Positions 56,642 through 64,000 of a stretch of 64,000 bases of DNA are shown one piece after another. The stretch comes from CAWARU01 sp963784575 (GTDB taxonomy: Bacteria > Pseudomonadota > Gammaproteobacteria > UBA6186 > Azoamicaceae), in NCBI GenBank assembly GCA_963784575.1, contig CAWARU010000001.1:992001-1056000 (forward strand), given 5' to 3'. The translations under genes and the position numbers were made by a program. The notes beneath the pieces were generated by a model. That model was not told where the DNA came from, searched no databases, and worked only from the letters and a program-made list of their open reading frames with translations. Positions within the stretch are counted from its first letter, which is position 1. Each line of letters starts with the position of its first letter.

Positions 56642-56666
56642 TTCGGGCGGAGATTTTCCGCCCGAA
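56642..56666. terminator. Bidirectional terminator between convergent genes
   Basis: TTCGGGCGGA (56642-56651) pairs with TCCGCCCGAA (56657-56666), loop 5 nt, with TTATTTA after it on the plus strand. A strong GC stem at the centre of the gap between the outer-membrane gene and the giant coiled-coil gene. Confidence 0.75.
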
Positions 56667-56702
56667 TTATTTAGGGAACGTTCCTTATTTTATGTGCTAA
56701 CG

Positions 56703-59700
56703 TTATCTCTTTTTTGGTCTTTCATCGTGTCTTGCTTTTCTCTCACCAGCATATGCTTCAAATTTTTCTTTTTGCCTTCTGGCCAGCTCTTCTCTATACC
56801 GATCCAAATCAATCTTGCGTTGTCTTTCATATAGAGTGAGTTCGCCTCCACGACTTTCCTCAGCCAACTTCCTAAATGCCAGTTTTTCTGCTTCTGAAGC
56901 TGGGAAAGTTTGATATCGAGACTCGTTGATTTGTTGTCCGACAGGAAATAGCTCGTCTACTCGTTTATTAGCAGGATAAGCACGATCAACAATTATTTTA
57001 CGAGTTGCCTGGGCAGCCTGTTGTATAGCTTGACTTGCTTCATCAGTAATTTTCGCAATGGCTTCGAGTTCAATCAAATCTTTTGAGGCCATTGCTGCTG
57101 CAACATCTCCCAAGTTTTGATTGGCCTTCTCCATTTGAGTAGAGACTGTTTCAAAATGCGGCCTTGCTTCGGCAACGGCAGCAAGCATCTGCTCATTGCA
57201 TCGAATAATGTCTAGTCGAGTGGCCTGAACTGTATCTGCCGTGAAATATTTCCAAGCATGAGATGCAATCCTTTCCACTCTTTTCTCAATAGCATCTAAT
57301 TCCCTTTCATTTTCACCACTGTCTTTTACGAATTTAACAATTGTAAGAGCATCTTGTTCGATGCGGCGTTTCACTTCCGCAAAATAAGCAGCCTCTGCTT
57401 GATCCCTAAAGACAAACATATTATCTCTTGCAACCCTTACTTGATCAAGCGATGCTTCTGCACCATGCTGCCCCGCAATTGCTTCACCACGTGCAATATG
57501 AGCGGCATTTGCTTGTGCAATCAATTCTTCAAGATCATCTTTTACCATTGCCTCATCGATAGATCGTCCCGCCACCCTGGCTCTACCTGATGCTTCAAAA
57601 GCAATCTTTGCTTGCCCACTTGCCTCAGAAGCAAATTGCAAAGCCAAATCGGCTTGTTGTCGGGCACTGAAAAGATGAGCGCGTACTGCGTCGGTAGCAT
57701 ACAAGCCCCCACCAAATACATCTTGTGCAGTATTACAAGCTCCATTTGTAATATCACCAACTTGCTTTGCCTCTGTAAAGGCATCATCAGCCGCATCTCT
57801 TGCAGTATTCGCTGCAGCGATGTCTAGTTCTGCTTGACGTTTTATCTCCTCCATGAATAATCTGCGTGCTTCTTTTATTGCCGTATTGAGAGCATTCAAA
57901 TCCTCTTGCGCTGATTTGTGGCCAAGTCCTGATGCATCCTTCTGTTTCTGAACTGCTACACTGCCCCGTTTTGCTCTTTCACAATCATTCTTGATGCCTT
58001 CGAGCACGGAGAGACCTTTCTTATTGATAGCCACTCCAATATCTGATACAGCACTTCGTACCTCCCCTAAACTTTTGTCGGCGTTTGCAGCATTCAAGGC
58101 TACCAATTGCGAAGTTCTTTGGATTTTAACTGCCAATCCTTGTATTTCTTCGATCTTTGCCTTTGTAGCATTGCTCATGTATTTTTTTGCAGCATCGTTT
58201 GCGAGTCTTGCAGCTTCCACTGAAAGTTTATCTGTTTCGCTCGAGTCAAGATCAATAGAACCTTTTACGTCTGCAGATCCTCTCAAGTAATCTTCAGCAC
58301 GGCGCTTATATTCAGCTTTTTGTGCTTCTATTGCTTTTTCATAGGCCTGATCTAACTTACTTCTTGCTGCTATCGCGTCATCATGACTCTTCTTAGCATT
58401 AGCCACATGAGGGATCAGGTTATTGCCGGAGTCATGAACTATCCTAGCTTGAGCTTCAATTACTTTCACGAGATCTGGCACATCTCTTCTCATAGCCAAT
58501 CTTACAGTTTCCATGGCTGACTTCATGCGAGCGCCTTCTCTAGTGATCTCATCTTTTTCTTTCTTAATAGTACCAACTAGGCGATTTACTTCATTAGCTT
58601 GGCGGCGCACTTCTCCGATCTCTTTTTCTGCATTTGGACATACGCGCTCTGCCTCATCTGCGGTTTTTCCTGCAGTATGAAGTTCTGGCGCCTCGCCAAG
58701 AGCAGCAATCTGTTCAAATCCAATTTTGGAGATATTTGTTTCCATTTCGCGCAGCAAACTTTCGATATGCCCACGGCGCGCATTTTCTTCTGCATCAGTT
58801 GCAGCTTGAAGTGCTCCTATGCGGCGTATTCGAAAATCAGCTATCCTTCGTTGCTCATTTTGAAGGTTGGGAAGCCCTGATTGAGCGATTTTGAGGATTC
58901 TGTCCAATACAGAAGCACCCGGCCGCTGCCCTCTACCTGCAGCTTCGAACTCTCGCTCTACTTTATTTCTCAAACCCTCTGCTCTTGATACTATTTCATT
59001 CAAATCTCTTGCGTGTTTTATAGTATCCTCGGCATTTTTCTTAGCTTCATCAGATTCTTTCGCGGCGCGAGCATGATATTGTGCGACATTCTCTATCACG
59101 CGATTGGCTGCTTTACTGTCCTGGTTCGCTCTATTCACATCATGTCTCATTGATTTGATGATGTCATCCATAGCTTTGATAAGGGCAGATATTTGAGCAG
59201 TTTTTGGTTGCATTTCTGAAGCTTCTTTTCCTTGCATTTCCAATTCTTGTATGTCCATTGCGGCTTCTCTTCTTTTTATTGCCATTAAGTCCGCGTCGGT
59301 TTCTTCTTCTATTGCATCTAAATCCGCTTCAGCAGTCACTTCCAAACCTTTCCCCAGTTTAGTAGCATGCATTTTTCTTCTAGCCCCTTCATCTCTAATT
59401 TTATCCTCGGCGATATCCATCAAGGAGTAGCTGAAAGGTTCACTCTTACCAGGAAGCATTCTAGCTCCAGCTCTATATTCAGCCAATCGATCTAATTCCT
59501 CATCGCTTAACGGACGTGAGCCTGGTTCTGCTTCTGGCTTTTCTGCATCTGGAATATTTTCCATGTCTACGGATGCTGCTAGCAAATCATTACTGGCATC
59601 GATAATTTTTTGCATTTGCTCTTCAGCAAAACCTTGCAAAACTGTCACTTGTAAATCAATGACTCTTTTCATTCTTTTGAGCTGTTCAATTTCTTTAGTG

Positions 59701-61106
59701 ATCTTTTTCTCATGAGCGAGCCTGTCCACAACAGGATCTCTTTCGGTGGGTAAAGTAAAAATTTTGTCCATATCCTGACGAATTTTTTCATCTAGATCTT
59801 TATGGATTTCTTTATTTGTATCTTGAATTAATTCTATTTCTCGTTGTAATCGTTCGATATGTGCTGGGGCTGCGGCAGCATCAGCAGCATCCAAAGTTTC
59901 AAAAAATTCAATTCCGAGTCCTGGATTATATATTAACAGAGTGTATGCCTCTTCTAATTCGCTCTGACGAGAAGCAGCCTCGTCTTTACGTTCCGCATCT
60001 GTTTTCAAAGGTTTTAAGCTCGCTTTTTTCCTTGCGGCTTCCAATGCTGCAAGCTTTTGTATGTCTCCAGATTCTGCTGATTCTTTTTTCTCGCCCACAT
60101 GTTTCTTGTCTCGAAGATCAAGTTGTGCGGGTTGTTGTGCGTGTTTAGTTTGGGTAGGAGTTTGTGTGGGAGTTAGAATTTTAGTAGCTCCCCCTTTCAA
60201 TACATCATGACTGGTTTTGACTTCTTTTGTCCCTTTTTTCTCTACGCCTTTATTTTTCTCCCTTTCTAGAGCGGCACGACGCAGATCTTCGGCACTCGGT
60301 GAAGTGATAACAGGGCCTGCACCTGCCGTTAATGTTGGACCGCCAATGTGTGACAGCGCCTGATCTGCTGGGGGAGTAACACCCCTAGGCATTCCAAAAA
60401 TATCCCTCATTGCATCTGCATCTTCAGAGTAGGATTGATATCCTTGTTGACGGTCGGAACGGCCTTTGCGTTCGGCATCTTTCTTGGTTTCTTCAGTTTC
60501 GCTCGCTGATCTGACGGATACCGGTTTAGCTGAAATGGCGCGACTGATTTTTTTCACGCTGTCAGTAATAACTCTGTGGTTATGTGCACGTAGTTTTGAA
60601 TCCCGTTCCGAAGTATCTTTTCTATCGCGCTTTATTTTTTCAATAGCTTTATCTGTTAAACCATCAGGAAGCACAGCGATATTCCTTCCCTTTTCCTTGG
60701 CAACTACCATTGCCCCAAACAAAACTGCATTGACATATTCTAAGATTTCTTTCTTTAAGGTATCTAACTCCGCAGCGGTAAAAGTCAGAGCTGCATCGTG
60801 AAGACGACGGAGCACGTCATTAATATCATCTTGAAACGCTCCAATGAGGGCACGAGTAAATGGCTTCTCCCCCGTTAATTGATCGTGGTATTTCCCTTCA
60901 ATTTTCTGAAACATGGTCAGAATTTCACTCATAGGTATCAAATGTTTGATTGCCAGATTTTTATCTTTATCGTTATGTGTAATTAATGCAGCATTCACTG
61001 CATCTATTTCGCGATTGGCATTATCTATCATCAAATTAATGATCTGTGCTCTTATGGTCTCAGGTGTGCGTCTTGTTCTAGCCATTTCAGATTTTGGTCT
61101 ACTCAT
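56703..61106 (-). CDS. Giant coiled-coil protein with ~155-residue internal repeats
   Basis: 1467 aa from ATG 61106 (MSRPKSEMARTRRTPE), with GGAG 10 nt upstream; an upstream TTG is also in frame. There is no signal peptide or TM segment. Residues 1-~380 are mixed and partly disordered; the rest is almost all Ala/Glu/Lys-rich helix. Internal repeats are visible: KAEYKRRAED, MEEIKRQAEL and FAEVKRRIEQ start at about residues 930, 1085 and 1242, and a second motif of form A-[MI]-x-K-x-[DG]-L-x-x-L recurs in each (KKGLSVLEG, KDDLEELIA, KDLIELEAI). This suggests spectrin-like long bundles. The end is HDERPKKR. It pairs with the next gene, another coiled-coil giant. A structural or secreted role is a guess. 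Confidence 0.78.
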   Translation of the reverse strand: MSRPKSEMARTRRTPETIRAQIINLMIDNANREIDAVNAALITHNDKDKNLAIKHLIPMSEILTMFQKIEGKYHDQLTGEKPFTRALIGAFQDDINDVLRRLHDAALTFTAAELDTLKKEILEYVNAVLFGAMVVAKEKGRNIAVLPDGLTDKAIEKIKRDRKDTSERDSKLRAHNHRVITDSVKKISRAISAKPVSVRSASETEETKKDAERKGRSDRQQGYQSYSEDADAMRDIFGMPRGVTPPADQALSHIGGPTLTAGAGPVITSPSAEDLRRAALEREKNKGVEKKGTKEVKTSHDVLKGGATKILTPTQTPTQTKHAQQPAQLDLRDKKHVGEKKESAESGDIQKLAALEAARKKASLKPLKTDAERKDEAASRQSELEEAYTLLIYNPGLGIEFFETLDAADAAAAPAHIERLQREIELIQDTNKEIHKDLDEKIRQDMDKIFTLPTERDPVVDRLAHEKKITKEIEQLKRMKRVIDLQVTVLQGFAEEQMQKIIDASNDLLAASVDMENIPDAEKPEAEPGSRPLSDEELDRLAEYRAGARMLPGKSEPFSYSLMDIAEDKIRDEGARRKMHATKLGKGLEVTAEADLDAIEEETDADLMAIKRREAAMDIQELEMQGKEASEMQPKTAQISALIKAMDDIIKSMRHDVNRANQDSKAANRVIENVAQYHARAAKESDEAKKNAEDTIKHARDLNEIVSRAEGLRNKVEREFEAAGRGQRPGASVLDRILKIAQSGLPNLQNEQRRIADFRIRRIGALQAATDAEENARRGHIESLLREMETNISKIGFEQIAALGEAPELHTAGKTADEAERVCPNAEKEIGEVRRQANEVNRLVGTIKKEKDEITREGARMKSAMETVRLAMRRDVPDLVKVIEAQARIVHDSGNNLIPHVANAKKSHDDAIAARSKLDQAYEKAIEAQKAEYKRRAEDYLRGSADVKGSIDLDSSETDKLSVEAARLANDAAKKYMSNATKAKIEEIQGLAVKIQRTSQLVALNAANADKSLGEVRSAVSDIGVAINKKGLSVLEGIKNDCERAKRGSVAVQKQKDASGLGHKSAQEDLNALNTAIKEARRLFMEEIKRQAELDIAAANTARDAADDAFTEAKQVGDITNGACNTAQDVFGGGLYATDAVRAHLFSARQQADLALQFASEASGQAKIAFEASGRARVAGRSIDEAMVKDDLEELIAQANAAHIARGEAIAGQHGAEASLDQVRVARDNMFVFRDQAEAAYFAEVKRRIEQDALTIVKFVKDSGENERELDAIEKRVERIASHAWKYFTADTVQATRLDIIRCNEQMLAAVAEARPHFETVSTQMEKANQNLGDVAAAMASKDLIELEAIAKITDEASQAIQQAAQATRKIIVDRAYPANKRVDELFPVGQQINESRYQTFPASEAEKLAFRKLAEESRGGELTLYERQRKIDLDRYREELARRQKEKFEAYAGERKARHDERPKKR

Positions 61107-61431
61107 AGCTCGGTGCTCCAATTAGTAATTAATAATAAAAACCTATAATTCTTATAAAAAAACGTGTAACTTCAGCATACTATACATGTTAACAAACTAA
61201 CATTCATATAGATAGTAATCATATTAACAAAGTTCCCTAGGGATATACAATAGGATAAAAAACGGATATTGACCTTAATTTAAACTTATTTAGAATTCAT
61301 ATAGCTCAATTATCATTCTTATAAATTATTATTCTTATAATATGTAATATGCCAGAAACCCTCTCCCCCTGAGGGAGAGAGGGTTAGCGTGAAGGGGTAT
61401 GATGAGGTGATTCAATTTCTATTAAGTAAGC
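61107..61431. repeat. Intergenic gap with REP-like palindrome
   Basis: 325 bp, AT-rich. At 61357-61385 AACCCTCTC pairs with GAGAGGGTT around CCCCCTGAGGGA, followed by AGCGTGAAGGGGTA. The style matches the stem-loop at 8434-8458. No gene or promoter is clear. Confidence 0.55.
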
Positions 61432-64000
61432 CTAAGCATCTCTCCTCTCTCTTCTCACCAGCATTTGATGTACATAATCACCACTAATATCCTTCCTCGA
61501 GGCTGATTGTGAGGGAGCCTTTGATAATATCAGCGGCTGAGGGTTTGCAACTGGGGCAGTAGCCGCTACGGATGCTACCACTCCTGGTGCAGAACCGAGA
61601 CCCACGGTCATTGCGGCTTGAATCCGATGAGCTTCATTCAAATGAGCATTCAAATGATCGCTTTCTATTCTCAGAACCTCTGCTTGATGAAATCTAATAC
61701 CAGCTGCGAAAGTATTCATATCATTACCAGGTGACATCAATTGACGATAAATATCCTGTTCTATCCTAAAGAACTCTCCAAGTGCCTTAGCTCTGGCAGC
61801 GGGATCGACACCGGTTTCTGACTCTAATTTTTGAGTTCTCAATTCTTGGAATAGAGGGGTTAACAAGTTCCTTATCCTATTCACATGATGTTGCGAAGCT
61901 TCCGCATGGGCAGCCATCTGATTCGCTAAATCAATTGCAGCGAGAACATGTGGGCGAGCACCAGGATGGCCACAAGCTCTGTCGATATTTGCTACTCTAG
62001 CACGCGCAGCCACCGCTCGATCTGTATTTCCTTTAGCAAGAACGCCTGATTGACTTGCAGCGATATCATAAATTTGGTCCTCGATAGCATCCATCATATT
62101 TCTGAAGTTATCGCGAAGGGCAAGCATCTTTTCACGGCTTTCTTTGGTGTCCTTAGCATGATTGACAGCTTGGTCAATTTCCTTCCCTGTATCTGTATTG
62201 AGCCTTGCTATACCATCCAAAATCTTATTAAGAGCAGATAGCTTATGAGCTGCAGATGGATGATTTGCACGTTTTGCCTGACCATATTCAACCAAAGCTT
62301 TTTTGGCATCCGCTAATGCTTGTTTAGCTTGTTCTACCCCTTGCTCTGCCCGATCTTTAGAGCGCTTGGTTTCTACTCTTTGACCTTTTCCTTGATTCTC
62401 AATATTATCAATAGCAGCTAAGGAAGGCAGCAAATGTTCGAAAGGCTTATAGCGTGCTTCAGATAATAATTTCTTATCCATTATCTCTTTGACCTGTTCA
62501 CGAAGCATGCCACCTACGGGTTTGATACCGTATTGTTTACCATTAAGATATTTTCTTGCATCTTCATTTGCTTTTCGAGCTGCATCTAATCGGTCATCGT
62601 TAATTAGTTGACCAAGCTCCAATTCTGCAATTCTCTCCAAATGTTTTGCCAGTTCTTCTGCCAAATCAGCCAATGCATTGGCGTCCTCAGTTTCCTTTTT
62701 CACTTCTGATATGTTTGCCAAATCAGCTGTCTTCATTCTTTGAAGCTCATCTGCTTGTTCAGTAAGTGCTTTCAAATGAGGCTGTAACTTTGCAGGATCT
62801 TTGTCTTTTACAGCATCAATTTGAGCTCTTGCGTACTGTATGGATTGCAATGCGGCTTTAGCAGGGACCTGCTGCGCATCAATTTTGTCGCTGGCCGCCT
62901 TTGCTTGGCCTACATGAGCATCCGCATCATCAAGCAATTTCCTAACTTCATCAAAGTGAGGGGCAAATTCAGCAGCAATGTTACCATTTTTATCTGCTAC
63001 GCCTTTCGAAGATTGATCTACTGCAGATCTTGCCTTAGCTATTCGCATGGCAGCGTTACTGGGTGCATGTCCTGATGTCACAAAAGCATCAGCGTTGGCG
63101 GAAGCCTTGTTCTGGATAGAATTTAAGAGATCATCCAAGAGCTTCAGCATCTCTGCTTTATCCTTTAAAGCATCCTGCAAGCTGGCATCTGCTGCATCGC
63201 AATCTTGGTCTGCATTTTGGATGTCCCCATTGTAAGTCGTCAAAAATTCGTCCGTCTTGACATCTTCAGGATTTAGATTTTCCCTGGCTGCCCTAACCTT
63301 CGCATCTTTTTTAAGGAGGTCTTCATTTGCAGTGTTTGCTTTTCCATTGCCTTCAGCAGCCTTTGCTTTTGCATGAGCCGCTTTAGTTTTAAGTTGTCCT
63401 GCCAATTTCCTAATTTGATCAATAGTGGCATCATTTTCTGAAGAATCGTCGGAAGAACGATAGGGAGCAAGTTGTTTTACCAGAGCATCTCCGAAAAGAA
63501 TAGCAGCTTCAGCCTCATCGTCGATACGTCCTGCCCTTTTCATCATTTCAAGACCTTTGATCTCCGCTGCCTGTAACCTTAATAAATTACGAAGTTGCAA
63601 TGAATTAAAGTGATTAACTTTTACGTGAGGATAGAGGAGATCTTTAAGTGATTCCAATAAATCCCTAGCATGATCTAAACATGCGTCTTTCTTTTCTTCC
63701 GTTTTATGGTTGTTGTAATCATTTATTTCTTGGATAACTTTGGCTATTCTCTCAGGAACTGCATCAAATTGTTGCTTATGGTCCTTATAAGGTGCATCAA
63801 TTTGTGCAACTGAACCCTTGAGATTTTGAAGGGCATCAGCCGGCATTACCTTGTCAAATCTAGAAATCCATGCTTGGCATTCATCAACATTACCCTTCGT
63901 TTCACCCAATAATCGACGAAGCTCTGCTGCCAATACTTCTGCATCCTTTGAAAATTGAATAGGATCTAAAAGCCTTTTCTCTTCCGTTGTAAGCTTGATA
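61432..64000 (-). CDS. Coiled-coil protein, 5' end outside the window
   Basis: At least 855 aa. The frame is open to base 64000, so the start is not in the window; a TTG at 63933 is internal. Ala/Lys/Asp-rich helices throughout, with blocks such as AKAASDKIDAQQVPAKAAL and AEQGVEQAKQALADAKKAL. An Ala/Pro-rich disordered stretch near the end (GVVASVAATAPVANPQP) precedes SGDYVHQMLVRRERRDA. It resembles the neighbouring giant protein in composition. There are no TM segments. The function is unknown. Confidence 0.75.
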   Translation of the reverse strand, partial: IKLTTEEKRLLDPIQFSKDAEVLAAELRRLLGETKGNVDECQAWISRFDKVMPADALQNLKGSVAQIDAPYKDHKQQFDAVPERIAKVIQEINDYNNHKTEEKKDACLDHARDLLESLKDLLYPHVKVNHFNSLQLRNLLRLQAAEIKGLEMMKRAGRIDDEAEAAILFGDALVKQLAPYRSSDDSSENDATIDQIRKLAGQLKTKAAHAKAKAAEGNGKANTANEDLLKKDAKVRAARENLNPEDVKTDEFLTTYNGDIQNADQDCDAADASLQDALKDKAEMLKLLDDLLNSIQNKASANADAFVTSGHAPSNAAMRIAKARSAVDQSSKGVADKNGNIAAEFAPHFDEVRKLLDDADAHVGQAKAASDKIDAQQVPAKAALQSIQYARAQIDAVKDKDPAKLQPHLKALTEQADELQRMKTADLANISEVKKETEDANALADLAEELAKHLERIAELELGQLINDDRLDAARKANEDARKYLNGKQYGIKPVGGMLREQVKEIMDKKLLSEARYKPFEHLLPSLAAIDNIENQGKGQRVETKRSKDRAEQGVEQAKQALADAKKALVEYGQAKRANHPSAAHKLSALNKILDGIARLNTDTGKEIDQAVNHAKDTKESREKMLALRDNFRNMMDAIEDQIYDIAASQSGVLAKGNTDRAVAARARVANIDRACGHPGARPHVLAAIDLANQMAAHAEASQHHVNRIRNLLTPLFQELRTQKLESETGVDPAARAKALGEFFRIEQDIYRQLMSPGNDMNTFAAGIRFHQAEVLRIESDHLNAHLNEAHRIQAAMTVGLGSAPGVVASVAATAPVANPQPLILSKAPSQSASRKDISGDYVHQMLVRRERRDA

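Noticed and set aside
1..64000. CRISPR array, phage genes, transposases or integrases
   Set aside because: No evenly spaced direct repeats with unique spacers, and no recognisable phage or transposase motifs in any frame.

Overview
The window looks like chromosome of an AT-rich, host-associated gammaproteobacterium of the Legionellales/Coxiella type. The housekeeping genes are ordinary gammaproteobacterial: iscS, trmJ, suhB, secF-secD-yajC, rnpB, tRNA-Leu, rsmI, lpoA-yraN-dolP, sspB-sspA and petABC. They are interleaved with large proteins carrying eukaryote-like features: ankyrin-like repeats, an F-box, a SET-like domain, Sel1-like repeats, papain-like folds, long coiled coils and nuclear-localisation-like clusters. 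An intranuclear or intracellular lifestyle of the 'Candidatus Berkiella' kind would fit, but that is an inference and not proven here.

Layout. 0-6.4 kb: iscS (cut by the window edge) and trmJ on the minus strand, a cysteine-rich protein, an EamA exporter, an ankyrin-like protein with a bipartite NLS, and suhB. 6.4-25 kb: an accessory block with a 516-aa protein, then a tandem four-gene array A1-B1-A2-B2. The array consists of two copies of a two-gene cassette; A1 and B1 carry frameshifts and B2 is split, while A2 is intact. An NlpC/P60-like protein follows. 25-34.5 kb: secF-secD-yajC, an ABC exporter, a 1035-aa F-box repeat protein, an RDD protein and tRNA-Leu(CAA). 34.5-37.7 kb: rnpB, a beta-lactamase-family hydrolase and rsmI. 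37.8-47.5 kb: accessory genes (outer-membrane barrel, C58/papain-like protein, glutamate-synthase-like enzyme, SET-like protein, Sel1 protein) with ratA among them. 47.6-55.6 kb: lpoA (frameshifted), yraN, dolP, a zinc aspartoacylase-like gene, sspBA and petABC. 55.8-64 kb: a second outer-membrane barrel paralogue and two giant coiled-coil proteins, the last cut by the window end.

The core genes keep the order known from other gammaproteobacteria such as Pseudomonas (iscS-trmJ-suhB-secF-secD-yajC, and rnpB-rsmI-lpoA-yraN-dolP-sspB-sspA-petCBA), but accessory genes have been wedged between them. Copies of a 144-bp hairpin repeat lie at several of these junctions. A second palindromic repeat family marks other intergenic gaps.

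The most notable pattern is that seven accessory proteins from different families end in the same short tail, [R/K]-[K/P]-F-x at the very C-terminus, mostly after an acidic stretch. This suggests a shared secretion or sorting signal and would group these genes as one effector-like set.
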